A DNA stretch of 64,000 nucleotides from a bacterium. Its GTDB lineage: Bacteria; Chloroflexota; Dormibacteria; Aeolococcales; Bog-877. Location: contig JAJYET010000008.1 of NCBI GenBank assembly GCA_021785655.1, positions 1-64,000 on the forward strand, in the 5' to 3' direction. This document shows, piece by piece, positions 23,520-33,063 of this stretch (position 1 is the stretch's first letter; each line of letters opens with the position of its first letter). Both the position numbers and the translations under genes were made by a program. Under the pieces are notes generated by a model. That model made no database searches. It was given only the letters and a program-made list of their open reading frames with translations, and had not been told where the DNA came from.

Positions 23520-26258
23520 TCACTCGTAGCGCAGCACCTCGAGCGGGCGCACCCGGACCGGTCCCCAGGCCACGAGCGCCGCGGTCACCACGGCCACCAG
23601 GATCGCGCCCACCACCAGCGCCAGTGCCAGGGGCGTCGGGATGCCGAGGTTGATCTTGATCACCAGCCGCTGGAGCGGCAGGAGCACGAGGGCGATCGCC
23701 ACCATCCCCCCGGCGGCCCCCAACCCCGCCACGGCGGCGGTCTCCGTGAGGACCTCGCCCAGAACCGCTCCCCGCCCCTGTCCCACGGCCTTCAGGATCC
23801 CGATCTCTCGCCGCCGCTCCAGCAGGGCCAGGGCCACGGAGTTGGCGATGATCACGATCCCCGCCAGCAGGGCCAGGGAGGCGATGGCGGTGAGGAAGAG
23901 GATGGCGTTGTTGAGGAACTGGTCGATGATCAGGGTGAAGTCGGCGAGGCTGACCACCTGGGCCCCCGGGTCGGCGCTCCGGAGCTGGGTCGCGGCCGCG
24001 TCGGCGCGCTTGGGCGGGAACTTCAGCTCCAGGACCTGCTGGAGGTTGCTTCCGGCGACGGTGGCGGCCGTCTGCTGGGTAGCCAGGATGGGGGCCACGG
24101 TGGTGGTGATGGAGATGCCCTTCCTGCTGCCCGCGGAGGTGGCGGAGTAGAGGCCGACCACCTGGAGGGTGACCGGGGCCGCGTGGGGCGCCAGGGGGTC
24201 GATCTCGGTGATGGTGTCCCCGGCCTTGAGGTCGAATGGCGACCGGGAGAGGGCCGTGCTGACCAGGACTCCGTTGGTGGAGGCGTCCGAGGGTCGCAGC
24301 TGGCGGCCCTGCTTGATGGTCACGTCGGGAAGGGTGCCGGAGGTGACCCCGAAGCCCTGGATACCGCTGGTGAGGAAGGCCAGCTCGGAGCGGTCGCTGT
24401 GGCTCAGCGCGCCGACCACCTCAGAGATGGGCCGACCGTTGATCGCCACCGGCGAGGAGATGGCCGCGGAGGTGGAGAGCTCGGAGGTGCTCCCCAGCCC
24501 CCTCGCCGCCTGGAGCAGGCGGGTGGCGCTCTGCCCCGGAGCCACGGCGATCACGTTGTAGGTGGTGGACTGGGTGATGATGCTGTCGAGGTCGCTGCGG
24601 ATGTCGGTGCCCAGGATGAGGATGAGGCCCACCGCGAAGACGCCCACGAAAAGCGCCACCGAGGTGGCCGCGGTGCGGGTTCTGGTCCGCTCGGAGTTGC
24701 GCAGCGCCATCCGCACCACCGCCTTGGCCGGACGGGGCAGAACCACCACCAGGTATCCCAGGAGGGAGGCCAGGATCAGGAGTGCCCCCACCGCCCGCAG
24801 GCTGGCCACCGTGGTGATCGCCACCGACACCAGGACGGCGAGGGTCACGAGCAGGACGTGCGCCGGGGTGAAGCGCTCCGGCACCGGCAGGTGGCCGATC
24901 AACCTGAGCGCCTGGCTGAAGATGAGGGTGAGGATGGCGAGGGCGACCCCGGTGCCGATCACCAGGATCAGGGCGAGGCCAGCCGACCCCAGGATCGCCG
25001 AGGCCAGCAGCCAGAACAGGACCGCCACCACCCCCAGGAGGACCGCGCTCGAACCCAGAACGCCCACGGTGACCTCCGCCGGCGCGTCTCGGAGGACCGC
25101 GGCCGGGCGCACCCGGCTCAGCCTCACGATCGGCAGGAGGGCGAAGATGCAGGTGGTGGCCACCCCGATCCCCACCCCGGCGAGGACGATCTCCCAGCTG
25201 ATGGCGAAGTTGATGACCACGTTGGCCACCCCCTCGAGCAGGGCCCGGACCGCGTCGGAAAGGCCGATCCCCACCGCCGCGCCACCCACCCCGCCCACCA
25301 GCCCCAGCATCACCGCCTCGAGGCCGAAGAGCAGGTAGAGGTCCCGCCGCCGGTATCCGGTGGTCTTGAGCATGGCGATCTCCAGCCGCCTGCGGGCCAG
25401 GCTCACCTGCATGGTGTTGACGATCCCGATTCCCCCGATGAGGAGGGCCGCCAGCCCGGCGATGGAGAGGAACTGGGTGAGCTGCGAGCTGGCCTGCTTG
25501 TCGGAGTTCAGGGCCTGCTGGACGGTGGAGACGGTGGCCAGGGGCAGCTGGTCGGTCAGCTGGCGTGCCACCCGGGAGGCGTCCTTGGAGGTGGTGGTGG
25601 TCAGGTAGACCTCGCCGTAGTCGACCAGCGCCGAACTGGAGACGGCGCCGTTGAGGGTGGCGTTCGACACCACGAGGGCCTGGTCCATCCCCGCCGGGAG
25701 GGAGCCCCGGGCGATCCCGCCCACCCGCCAGTAAACCGGTCCCCTGGCCTGCGCCAGGTTGACTCGAACCTCGCTTCCGACCTTGGCGCCCAGCAGGCTC
25801 TCGATGGTGGACGAGAGCACCATGGTCCCGGGGCGCGAGATCAGCTGGCGGAAGGTGCCCGCAGCTCCCGGCCGCAGGGCCACCGTGCCCACCAACGGGA
25901 AGGTGGCCGGATCCACCGCGTCCACCGTCGCGGACACCCCCTGGCCGCCGGGACGGATCACGGTGGAGGAGTACTCCCGCACCGCCGTGAACCTGGTGAT
26001 CCTCCCCGAGCTCTGCAGCTGCTGAAAGGTCCGGAGCTCCGACTGTGGGAGGGGGACGGCCACCGAGACCACCGAGACGTCGCCCCCGTTGGCCTGGCGG
26101 ACGTTGGCGGTGAGCGAGCTGTTGACCATCGAGGCGGCCATCTGCAGCCCCACGATGGCCATGACCCCGACCCCCACGCAGAAGGCCGCCAGAACGGTCC
26201 GGCGGCCCCCGCGGGTCAGCGAGCGGGTGGTGTAGCGGAGGTAGAGCCCGGCCTTCAC
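23520..26258 (-). CDS. MacB/FtsX-type ABC transporter permease (two FtsX domains)
   Basis: 912 aa. An N-terminal helix (T-V-L-A-A-F-C-V-G-V-G-V-M-A-I-V-G-L) precedes a large extracytoplasmic MacB-core-like domain. The first FtsX helix set begins near residue 255 (L-T-Q-F-L-S-I-A-G-L-A-A-L-L-I-G-G-I-G-I-V-N-T-M). A second periplasmic domain and a second FtsX domain follow, ending with the helix A-L-A-L-V-V-G-A-I-L-V-A-V-V-T-A-A-L-V-A-W and R-V-R-P-L-E-V-L-R-Y-E. Such permeases use conformational work rather than a classic channel, for lipoprotein or lipid handling or export of toxic compounds. The ATPase gene overlaps it by 4 bp. Confidence 0.9.
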   Translation of the reverse strand: MKAGLYLRYTTRSLTRGGRRTVLAAFCVGVGVMAIVGLQMAASMVNSSLTANVRQANGGDVSVVSVAVPLPQSELRTFQQLQSSGRITRFTAVREYSSTVIRPGGQGVSATVDAVDPATFPLVGTVALRPGAAGTFRQLISRPGTMVLSSTIESLLGAKVGSEVRVNLAQARGPVYWRVGGIARGSLPAGMDQALVVSNATLNGAVSSSALVDYGEVYLTTTTSKDASRVARQLTDQLPLATVSTVQQALNSDKQASSQLTQFLSIAGLAALLIGGIGIVNTMQVSLARRRLEIAMLKTTGYRRRDLYLLFGLEAVMLGLVGGVGGAAVGIGLSDAVRALLEGVANVVINFAISWEIVLAGVGIGVATTCIFALLPIVRLSRVRPAAVLRDAPAEVTVGVLGSSAVLLGVVAVLFWLLASAILGSAGLALILVIGTGVALAILTLIFSQALRLIGHLPVPERFTPAHVLLVTLAVLVSVAITTVASLRAVGALLILASLLGYLVVVLPRPAKAVVRMALRNSERTRTRTAATSVALFVGVFAVGLILILGTDIRSDLDSIITQSTTYNVIAVAPGQSATRLLQAARGLGSTSELSTSAAISSPVAINGRPISEVVGALSHSDRSELAFLTSGIQGFGVTSGTLPDVTIKQGRQLRPSDASTNGVLVSTALSRSPFDLKAGDTITEIDPLAPHAAPVTLQVVGLYSATSAGSRKGISITTTVAPILATQQTAATVAGSNLQQVLELKFPPKRADAAATQLRSADPGAQVVSLADFTLIIDQFLNNAILFLTAIASLALLAGIVIIANSVALALLERRREIGILKAVGQGRGAVLGEVLTETAAVAGLGAAGGMVAIALVLLPLQRLVIKINLGIPTPLALALVVGAILVAVVTAALVAWGPVRVRPLEVLRYE

Positions 26259-27019
26259 CGAGCGCCCGCGCGGGGGCCCGGGTGGTCTCCCACCAGCCGG
26301 CCATCCGAGATCTGCAGCATCCGCGTGGCATAACCCGCGATGGTGGAGTCATGGGTGGCGATGACGAAGGTGGTGCCCATCCGCTGGCGGAGGTCCCAGA
26401 GCAGCTCCAGGATCTCCTTCCCCTGGGCGGCGGCCAGGTTGCCGGTGGGCTCGTCGGCCACCACGAGGGGCGGCTCGGTGGCCAGCGCCCTGGCGATCGC
26501 CACCCGCTGCTGCTCCCCGCCGGAGAGCTGGTTGGGGCGGTGCTCCAGCCGGTGGGAGAGCCCTACCAGCCCCAGCAGTTCGGTGGCTCGCGACGACGGC
26601 GATCCCCGCCACCGGCCGGCGTACAGCGGCACCTCCACGTTCTCCCGCGCGGTCAGGGTGGGGATCAGGTTGAAGGCCTGGAACACCATGCCCACGGTGC
26701 GGTTGCGGATCCCCGCCAGCTGCGACTCGCGCATCCTCGACACGTCCACCCCGTTCAGCAGCACCTGGCCCTGGCTGGGGTTGTCCAGCCCGGTGATGCA
26801 GCCCAGGAGGGTGCTCTTGCCGCTTCCCGACGGGCCCATCAGGGTGACGAACTCCCCGGGGGGGATGGAGAAGGTGATGTCCTGAAGGATCGCCAGCTCC
26901 TCGGACCCGAGGCGCAGCGACCGGCCGAGGTGCCGCACCTCCAGGACGGGGACCTCGCCGACCGCGGGGGCGGATCCGTCCGCCCGGAGGGGGGAGGAGG
27001 CGGGGGCGAAGTCAGACAT
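26255..27019 (-). CDS. ABC transporter ATPase (LolD/MacB type)
   Basis: 254 aa from the ATG at 27019; the track ORF runs into upstream non-coding sequence. Walker A is G-P-S-G-S-G-K-S-T-L-L, the Q-loop region V-G-M-V-F-Q-A-F-N-L-I-P-T-L-T-A-R-E-N-V, the signature L-S-G-G-E-Q-Q-R-V-A-I-A, and Walker B P-L-V-V-A-D-E-P-T-G-N-L. F-N-L-I-P and D-E-P-T-G-N-L are typical of the LolD/MacB branch, matching the FtsX-type permease encoded downstream. The unusually long N-terminal extension (~25 residues, Ala/Pro-rich) is probably unstructured. Its promoter faces the MTHFR-like gene. Confidence 0.93.
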   Translation of the reverse strand: MSDFAPASSPLRADGSAPAVGEVPVLEVRHLGRSLRLGSEELAILQDITFSIPPGEFVTLMGPSGSGKSTLLGCITGLDNPSQGQVLLNGVDVSRMRESQLAGIRNRTVGMVFQAFNLIPTLTARENVEVPLYAGRWRGSPSSRATELLGLVGLSHRLEHRPNQLSGGEQQRVAIARALATEPPLVVADEPTGNLAAAQGKEILELLWDLRQRMGTTFVIATHDSTIAGYATRMLQISDGRLVGDHPGPRAGAR

Positions 27020-27148
27020 CGAGGACCAGGGGGAGGATGCCGGAGGAGGGGTCCGGAGGGGGCACCTCGGCCGCCAACCAGTGTGCGCCCGCGAGGAGGC
27101 GGCCGCCATCGCCCGAAAGTATGAAAATTTCCACCGTGCCGGGCCAAA

Positions 27149-27154
27149 TATAGT
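27149..27154 (+). promoter_or_regulatory. -10 box TATAGT upstream of the MTHFR-like gene
   Basis: TATAGT lies 9 bp before the GTG at 27164, in an AT-rich patch (AAATATAGT) of GC-rich DNA. It predicts a leader of only 2-3 nt, that is, an almost leaderless mRNA. Confidence 0.5.
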
Positions 27155-27163
27155 GGACGTGCT

Positions 27164-27982
27164 GTGATCTCCGCCGCTTTGTGCTCGGCCGAGCTGGCCA
27201 TGCCCCGACGGGCCGACCTCGCCCGGGTGCAGCGGGCCGCGGACCAGCTGGCCGGCTGCGTCACCGTGGTGGGCCTCACCGACAACCACACCGCCCGGCC
27301 CCGGCTCTCCCCGCTGGCGGCGGTGGGCCCGTGCCGAGAGCGCGGCCTGGACGCGGTCGTCCACCTCTCTCTCCGCGACCGCACTCGCCTCGGCCTCCAG
27401 CAGCAGGTGATGGGGGCGGCGGCGCTGGGGGCGGTGGGGGTCCTGGTGGTCCGGGGCGACCCCGGGGCGGAGCGGGCGGCGGGGTCGCCCACCGTGGCCG
27501 AGGCGCTGGCGGCGATCCCCGACTGGGTCGCCCCTCAGCAGCTGCTGCGCGGCTCGGTGGTGAACCCCTTCGCCGACCGCCGGCGCGAGCTCCGCCTCCT
27601 GGAGCGCAAGGCGGACGCCGGGCTGGACTTCGTCCAGACGCAGATGGTCTTCGACCTCGCTGCTTTCGAGGATTTCCTGGGAGACCTGGCCGGGGTCCTG
27701 GCCCCCACCGTCTCGGTGTTCGCCAGCGTGGGGGTGATCCGCTCCGCCCGCAGCCTCCAGTTCGTCCGCCGGGCTCTCCCCGACTGCCCGGTCCCCGAGC
27801 CCTACGCCGAGCGGATAGCCGCGGGGGGAGGGGCCGAGGTGGCGGTGGAGATCGCCGGCGAGCTGGGCTCCCGCCCGGAGCTCCGCCTCCATGTCATCCC
27901 CCTGGGCTCGGAGAGCCACGCGGCGAAGATCTGCGCCGAGTTCAGGGCCCGCCGGCTGGGGCTGCTGGCGGCGGCACGGTGA
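27164..27982 (+). CDS. Methylenetetrahydrofolate reductase-like protein
   Basis: 272 aa from a GTG. A TIM-barrel-like order of conserved MTHFR segments is seen: V-T-V-V-G-L-T-D-N near residue 35, the strand L-D-A-V-V-H-L-S-L-R-D-R-T, G-V-L-V-V-R-G-D-P, G-S-V-V-N-P-F-A-D, and especially K-A-D-A-G-L-D-F-V-Q-T-Q-M-V-F-D, which matches the K-x-x-A-G-A-x-F-x-x-T-Q-x-x-F-D flavin/folate site. True MetF reduces methylenetetrahydrofolate to methyltetrahydrofolate with FAD. The protein is shorter than E. coli MetF (296 aa) and divergent, so the exact reaction is uncertain. The stop overlaps the following decarboxylase start (GTGA). Confidence 0.75.
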   Translation: MISAALCSAELAMPRRADLARVQRAADQLAGCVTVVGLTDNHTARPRLSPLAAVGPCRERGLDAVVHLSLRDRTRLGLQQQVMGAAALGAVGVLVVRGDPGAERAAGSPTVAEALAAIPDWVAPQQLLRGSVVNPFADRRRELRLLERKADAGLDFVQTQMVFDLAAFEDFLGDLAGVLAPTVSVFASVGVIRSARSLQFVRRALPDCPVPEPYAERIAAGGGAEVAVEIAGELGSRPELRLHVIPLGSESHAAKICAEFRARRLGLLAAAR

Positions 27983-29457
27983 CCGCTCCACCTGGAGGGT
28001 CGGGGGCCAGCGGCCGGGGCGGGGACATGGGGCCCGCCGAGTTCCGTCGACATGGTCAGGAGGCAGTGGAGCTGGTGGCCCGCTACCTGGAGGGGCTGGA
28101 GGGGATCTCTCCCCTCCCGCAGGTGGCTCCTGGGGAGGTCCTGGCGGCGCTGGCGCCGTCCCCCCCCGAGGATGGGGAGGAGATGGGAGCCATCCTGGGG
28201 GACATCGAGAGGGTCCTGCTTCCCGCCTCGACCCACTGGAACCACCCCCGCTTCTTCGCCTATTTCAACAGCACCTCCGCTGCGGCCGGGATCCTGGGGG
28301 AGCTCCTCGCCGCAGGGGTCAACGCCAACGCCATGCTCTGGAGGACCGGCCCGGCGGCCACCGAGCTGGAGTACCTCACCTGCCGGTGGCTGGCGGAGCT
28401 GATCGGGCTTCCGGAGAGCTTCGATGGCCACATCAACGACACCGCCTCCACCTCCACCATGGTGGCCCTGGGGGCGGCCCGCCACCGGGCGGCGCCCGAG
28501 GCCCGGGAGCGGGGGCTGAGCGGCCTGGCCCCACTGCGGGTGTACGGGTCGACCCAAGCCCACTCCTCGGTGGAGAAGGCGGTGGTGGCCCTCGGGATGG
28601 GCCGCGAGGGGTACCGGCCGGTGGCCTGCGATTCCGAGTTCCGGATGATCCCCAGAGAGCTGGAGCGGGCCATCGCCGAGGACCTCGGTGCCGGCCTCAC
28701 GCCCTGCGCGGTGGTGGCCACCGTCGGCACCACCGCCACCACCAGCGTGGACCCCCTCCCGGCCATCGCGCAGGTTGCCTCCCGCCGCCGCCTGTGGCTC
28801 CACGTGGACGCGGCGCACGGGGGGGTGGCCGCCGTCCTGCCCGAGCGCCGGTGGGTCCTGGAGGGCGCCGACCGGGCCGACTCGGTGGTCGTCAACCCCC
28901 ACAAGTGGCTCTTCACCCCGATGGACTGCTCGGTCCTCCTCACCCCCCACCCCGAGGCGGTCCGGCAGGCCTTCTCCCTGGTCCCGGCCTACCTGGAGAC
29001 CCCGGAGTCGGACCGCGACTCCGGCCTGGGCTCCCGCAACCTGATGGACTTCGGCGTCGCCCTCGGACGCCGCCAGCGGGCCCTCAAGCTCTGGATGGTC
29101 ATGCGGTACTTCGGCCGTTCGGGGCTGCAGCGGTTGCTGCGCTCCCATCTGCAGATGGCCGACTGGCTGCGCCGCCAGCTCGAAGCCGGTGAGGGGTGGG
29201 AGGTGATGGCCCCGGTCCCGATGGCCACAGTCTGCTTCCGGCACCATCCTAAGGGTGCCGCGGACGAGCCGCGGCTGGAGGCCCACAACCGGGAGGTGAT
29301 GCGGCTGGTGAACGACTCCGGTGAGGCCTTCATCTCGCACGCCGCCCCGGACGGGCGGTTTCTGCTGCGGGCCACCATCGGGGGCCTGCGGACCACCAGC
29401 GCGGACGTGGACCGGCTCTTCGCGGCGCTGCAGCGGGCTGCGTCCCGGGCCGCCTGA
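27979..29457 (+). CDS. PLP-dependent group II (aromatic amino acid-type) decarboxylase
   Basis: 492 aa from the GTG at 27979 (an ATG at 28027 is possible). Hallmarks are H-P-R-F-F-A-Y-F near residue 90, the substrate loop A-A-T-E-L-E-Y-L, V-Y-G-S-T-Q-A-H-S-S-V-E-K-A, H-V-D-A-A-H-G-G holding the PLP aspartate, and the Schiff-base lysine in N-P-H-K-W-L-F-T near 310. Group II enzymes decarboxylate tryptophan, tyrosine, DOPA, histidine or glutamate-like acids. A-Y-x-G is replaced by A-H-G-G next to the PLP Asp. Coupling with an MTHFR-like gene is unusual and no clear pathway follows from it. The substrate is undetermined. Confidence 0.9.
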   Translation: MTAPPGGSGASGRGGDMGPAEFRRHGQEAVELVARYLEGLEGISPLPQVAPGEVLAALAPSPPEDGEEMGAILGDIERVLLPASTHWNHPRFFAYFNSTSAAAGILGELLAAGVNANAMLWRTGPAATELEYLTCRWLAELIGLPESFDGHINDTASTSTMVALGAARHRAAPEARERGLSGLAPLRVYGSTQAHSSVEKAVVALGMGREGYRPVACDSEFRMIPRELERAIAEDLGAGLTPCAVVATVGTTATTSVDPLPAIAQVASRRRLWLHVDAAHGGVAAVLPERRWVLEGADRADSVVVNPHKWLFTPMDCSVLLTPHPEAVRQAFSLVPAYLETPESDRDSGLGSRNLMDFGVALGRRQRALKLWMVMRYFGRSGLQRLLRSHLQMADWLRRQLEAGEGWEVMAPVPMATVCFRHHPKGAADEPRLEAHNREVMRLVNDSGEAFISHAAPDGRFLLRATIGGLRTTSADVDRLFAALQRAASRAA

Positions 29458-29477
29458 GCCGGACGGGCTCCTTCGCG

Positions 29478-29508
29478 CTTTACGTCAACGTAAAGTAAGG
29501 AGTATCCT
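29478..29508 (+). promoter_or_regulatory. Palindromic operator CTTTACGT-CA-ACGTAAAG and promoter for the DHA2 exporter
   Basis: CTTTACGT and ACGTAAAG (29478-29495) form a perfect 8-bp inverted repeat with a 2-bp centre. Its TTTACG can serve as a -35 element, with TATCCT (29503-29508) as the -10 box 18 bp downstream. The operator would therefore block RNA polymerase. Such palindromes are typical of TetR/MerR-class repressors. The half-site recurs upstream of the Tad locus at 44189-44204. Confidence 0.65.
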
Positions 29509-29538
29509 CAGCCGAGACACCTGAGCTGGGAGGATCCC

Positions 29539-31329
29539 TTGCCCGCCCCGTCCCCGGCGACCGCTCCTGACCCTTACCGCGGGAAGTGGGTCGCGCTCTC
29601 CAACACCACCTTGGGGATGCTGATGGTGGTGATCAACTCCTCGATCACCCTGATCGCCCTCCCCGACATCTTCCGCGGCATCCACCTGGACCCCCTCACC
29701 CCCGGGAACACCGGCTACTTCCTCTGGCTGCTCATGGGCTACATGGTGGTCACCGCGGTCCTGGTGGTGAGCTTCGGCCGCCTCGGCGACATGTACGGCC
29801 GGGTGCGGATGTACAACCTCGGGTTCGCGGTGTTCTCCGCCTTCTCGGTGCTGCTCTCGATAACCTGGCTTGAGGGCCAGGCGGCCGCCCTCTGGTTGAT
29901 CGCCATGCGCGTCATGCAGGGGGTCGGAGCGGCGCTCCTCTTCGCCAATTCCTCCGCCATCCTCACCGACGCCTTCCCCCCCGATCAGCGGGGGCTGGCC
30001 CTCGGGGTGAACCAGGTGGCGGCGATCGGTGGGTCCTTCATCGGCCTCATCCTGGGCGGGCTGCTGGGACCGGTGGACTGGCATCTGGTCTTCCTGGTCT
30101 CGGTGCCCTTCGGCATCTTCGGCACGATCTGGGCCTACTTCAAGCTCGAGGAGCGGGGGGTGCGCGTCCACTCCTCGATCGACTGGTGGGGCAACGTGAC
30201 CTTTGCCGCCGGGCTGATCTCGCTGCTGGTTGGCATCACCTACGGGATCGAGCCCTATGGCAAGTCGACCATGGGCTGGACCAGCCCCTCGGTCCTCACC
30301 GAGATAGGGCTGGGCTTGGTGCTGCTCGGGCTCTTCCTGTACCTGGAGACCCGGGTGCACAACCCGATGTTCCGCCTCCCCCTTTTCCGGATTCGGGCCT
30401 TCGCCGCCGGCAACGTGGCCAGCCTGCTGGCATCCCTGGGCCGAGGCGGCATCATGTTCATCCTCATCATCTGGCTGCAGGGGATCTGGCTCCCGCAGCA
30501 TGGTTACAGCTTCGCCAGCACCCCGCTCTGGGCAGGGATCTACATGCTTCCGCTCACCGTGGGCTTTCTGGTCGCCGGACCGGTCTCCGGGTACCTGTCC
30601 GACCACTACGGGGCCCGCCCCTTCGCCACCGGGGGAATGCTGCTCGCCGCTCTCAGCTTCGGGCTGCTGGAGCTGCTCCCCCCCGATTTCAGCTACCCGG
30701 TCTTCGCCCTCCTGCTTCTGCTCAACGGGCTCGCCATGGGGCTCTTCGCCTCCCCCAACCGGGCCGGGATCATGAACAGCCTCCCCGCCACCCAACGCGG
30801 AGCCGGCTCTGGCATGACGGCGACCTTCCAGAACTCGGCCCAGGTACTCTCCATCGGGATCTTCTTCACCCTCATCATCACCGGGCTGGCGGCCCAGCTG
30901 CCCGGGGCCCTCTACCACGGCCTCACCGCCGAGGGGGTTCCGGCCACCGCGGCCGCCCGGATCTCCCACCTTCCCCCGACCGGAGCTCTCTTCGCCGCGT
31001 TCCTGGGCTACAACCCGGTGCACTCCCTGCTCGGGCCCTTACTTGTCCACATGCCGCCCGCCAAGGTCTCCTACCTCACCGGCCGCACCTTCTTCTCATC
31101 CCTGATCTCCACTCCCTTCATGGGTGGGCTCCACGTGGCCTTCGACTTCGCGGTGGCGGCGTGCCTCGTGGCCGGGGTGGCCTCGTGGCTGCGCGGGGGC
31201 AAGTTCCACTACGAGGAGAGTGAGGCGGCCTTTGCCGCCACCAGCCCCCGCACCCCCAGCAAGCGGCCCCGGCCCGCCGCCGGGGGTCACCTGCCTCAGG
31301 CCGAGAAGAGCCCGTCCAGGCGCCGGTAG
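29539..31329 (+). CDS. MFS drug exporter, DHA2 (14-TM) family
   Basis: 596 aa from the TTG at 29539, with CTGGGAGG 8 nt upstream. The N-terminal helices ([19 protein letters not shown]) and the loop [12 protein letters not shown] match MFS motif A. Helices 4-5 contain [18 protein letters not shown] and [13 protein letters not shown] (motif C). About 14 hydrophobic segments are present. A soluble tail of about 50 residues ends the protein. It probably exports a lipophilic compound by proton antiport. A palindromic operator sits at its promoter. The 3' end overlaps the convergent accA by 34 bp. Confidence 0.92.
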   Translation: MPAPSPATAPDPYRGKWVALSNTTLGMLMVVINSSITLIALPDIFRGIHLDPLTPGNTGYFLWLLMGYMVVTAVLVVSFGRLGDMYGRVRMYNLGFAVFSAFSVLLSITWLEGQAAALWLIAMRVMQGVGAALLFANSSAILTDAFPPDQRGLALGVNQVAAIGGSFIGLILGGLLGPVDWHLVFLVSVPFGIFGTIWAYFKLEERGVRVHSSIDWWGNVTFAAGLISLLVGITYGIEPYGKSTMGWTSPSVLTEIGLGLVLLGLFLYLETRVHNPMFRLPLFRIRAFAAGNVASLLASLGRGGIMFILIIWLQGIWLPQHGYSFASTPLWAGIYMLPLTVGFLVAGPVSGYLSDHYGARPFATGGMLLAALSFGLLELLPPDFSYPVFALLLLLNGLAMGLFASPNRAGIMNSLPATQRGAGSGMTATFQNSAQVLSIGIFFTLIITGLAAQLPGALYHGLTAEGVPATAAARISHLPPTGALFAAFLGYNPVHSLLGPLLVHMPPAKVSYLTGRTFFSSLISTPFMGGLHVAFDFAVAACLVAGVASWLRGGKFHYEESEAAFAATSPRTPSKRPRPAAGGHLPQAEKSPSRRR

Positions 31330-32132
31330 CGCTCCCGCCGGCGGGCGGGGTCGAACCCGCGTGAGGTGAGCTCCTGGAGCCGAGCCTCCAGCCGCGGGCG
31401 AAGTAGCCGGGCGGTCTCGTCCCAGTCGTTGTGGGCGCCGCCCGGGGGCTCGGGCACGATCTCGTCGGCGATCCCCCACTCCAGGAGGTTGGCCGCCTCC
31501 AGCCGGAGCGCGGCCGCGGCCTGCTGCTTGCGCCCGGCGTCCCGGAAGAGGATGGCGGCCGCCGCCTCCGGCGAGGCCACGGAGAGGAACGCATGCTCCA
31601 GCACCAAGACCGAGTCAGCCAGGAGCGTGGCCAGCGCTCCACCGCTTCCCCCCTCCCCGATCACCACCGCCAGGTACGGCGTGGGGAGCGCCAACTGGGC
31701 CTCCAGGGTCTGGGCGATGGCCCAGGCCTGCCCCCGCTCCTCGGCGGCCACCCCCGGGTAGGCGCCCGGGGTGTCGATGAAGCTGACCACCGGCAGCTTG
31801 AGGCGTCCCGCCAGGGTGAAGAGCCGCTGGGCCTTGCGGTAACCCTCGGGGTGGGCCATGCCGAAGTTGCGCTTGCCCCGCTCCTCCAGGGTCCTCCCCT
31901 TCTGGTTGGCCACCACCGCCAGCGGCTGGCCCCCCAGCCGTGCCAGCCCGATCACCACCGCGGCGTCGTCGCCGCCCTGGCGGTCGCCGTGGAGCTCTAT
32001 GAAGTCGTCCAGGCAGCGCTGGACCAGGTCCAGCGAGTAGGGGCGGTCGGGGTGACGAGAGACCTCCACGTGGGCCCAGGCGGCCTGGGCGGCCTCCCCG
32101 GCGGCGGTGCCGTCGAGGTCCGCGGAGCTCAC
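31296..32132 (-). CDS. accA: Acetyl-CoA carboxylase carboxyltransferase subunit alpha
   Basis: 278 aa. Conserved AccA segments: [12 protein letters not shown] near residue 27, [48 protein letters not shown], and [11 protein letters not shown]. It transfers carboxyl from carboxybiotin to acetyl-CoA with AccD. It is shorter than the E. coli protein (319 aa), mainly at the N terminus. It follows accD with a 4-bp ATGA overlap. The biotin carboxylase and carrier protein genes are not in the window. Confidence 0.95.
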   Translation of the reverse strand: MSSADLDGTAAGEAAQAAWAHVEVSRHPDRPYSLDLVQRCLDDFIELHGDRQGGDDAAVVIGLARLGGQPLAVVANQKGRTLEERGKRNFGMAHPEGYRKAQRLFTLAGRLKLPVVSFIDTPGAYPGVAAEERGQAWAIAQTLEAQLALPTPYLAVVIGEGGSGGALATLLADSVLVLEHAFLSVASPEAAAAILFRDAGRKQQAAAALRLEAANLLEWGIADEIVPEPPGGAHNDWDETARLLRPRLEARLQELTSRGFDPARRRERYRRLDGLFSA

Positions 32133-32974
32133 GCCAGCCGCCCGGCGCCCTCCACGGCGGAGGGTCCCAGCACCGCCAGCAGCCGACTCAGGACCTCGCG
32201 CAGCTCGCGGCGGTCGACCACCTGGTCGATCAGGCCGCGGGCATGATGGAACTCGCTGGTCTGGAAGCCGGCGGGGAGCTGCTCATAGGTGGCCTGGGTG
32301 ATCACCCGGGCCCCGGTGAACCCGATCATCGCCTTGGGCTCGGCCAGGATGACGTCGCCGAGGGCCGCGAAGCTGGCGATGCTGCCACCCATGGTGGGGT
32401 CGGCCAGGATGGAGATGAACGGCACGTGGGCCTCAGCCAGCTGGTGGAGGGCGGCCACGCTCTTGGCCATCTGCATGAGGGAGAAGACCCCCTCCTGCAT
32501 CCGCGCACCTCCGGAGGAGGTGACGCACACGAAGGGTCGCAGCTCGGCGGCGCTCCGCTCGATCGCCCGAGCCAGCCGCTCCCCGACGGCGGTGGAGAGG
32601 CTGCCCCCCAGGAAGCCGAAGTCGAAGGAGGCCAGCCCCACCGGGTGGCCGCAGATCGACGCCGCCCCGGTGAGAATGGCATCAGGCAGCTGCTGCCTCT
32701 GGCGGGCCTCCGCCAGACGGTCCACATATGCCTTGGTGTCCACGAAGCCCAGCCGGTCCCGGCCCGCCAGCTCCGGATCCCACTCCTGGAAGCTGCCCTT
32801 GTCGGCCAGCTGGCGGATCCTCTCGTGGGCGCTGATCCGGGAGTGGTGGCCGCAGGCGGGACAGACGTAAAGGCTGCCGGCGGCCTGGGCCATGGGGAAG
32901 GACCGCTGGCAGGCGCCGCAAGTGAATCCGGAGTCCGCCGTTCGCGGACGCGCGTAGGCAGGGCTTATCGCCAT
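32129..32974 (-). CDS. accD: Acetyl-CoA carboxylase carboxyltransferase subunit beta
   Basis: 281 aa from the ATG at 32974; the track ORF extends 38 codons into the promoter region. A zinc ribbon of four cysteines opens the protein (F-T-C-G-A-C-Q-R, then Y-V-C-P-A-C-G-H-H). The crotonase-like core follows: L-A-S-F-D-F-G-F-L-G-G-S-L-S-T-A-V-G-E, V-T-S-S-G-G-A-R-M-Q-E-G, and D-P-T-M-G-G-S-I-A-S-F-A. It forms the carboxyltransferase with AccA for malonyl-CoA synthesis. Its promoter is divergent from fabH, so malonyl-CoA supply and chain initiation share one regulatory region. Confidence 0.95.
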   Translation of the reverse strand: MAISPAYARPRTADSGFTCGACQRSFPMAQAAGSLYVCPACGHHSRISAHERIRQLADKGSFQEWDPELAGRDRLGFVDTKAYVDRLAEARQRQQLPDAILTGAASICGHPVGLASFDFGFLGGSLSTAVGERLARAIERSAAELRPFVCVTSSGGARMQEGVFSLMQMAKSVAALHQLAEAHVPFISILADPTMGGSIASFAALGDVILAEPKAMIGFTGARVITQATYEQLPAGFQTSEFHHARGLIDQVVDRRELREVLSRLLAVLGPSAVEGAGRLA

Positions 32975-33063
32975 CTGGGTCCTCCCTCGCGGGCCCGCGG
33001 CCCGACCTCGACCACCATTCCGGCCCCAGGTCTCACTGAAGGTTGAGTCCCAAAGCTCGGCAA

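Noticed and set aside
24183-26333. 716-codon plus-strand ORF (and similar long antisense ORFs across the window)
   Set aside because: It is antisense to the FtsX-type permease, with low-complexity His/Asp/Gly/Arg composition. Such shadows are expected at ~70% GC.
29485-31023. 512-codon minus-strand ORF
   Set aside because: It is antisense to the DHA2 exporter and rich in His, Glu, Gly and Gln; no domain or start signal.
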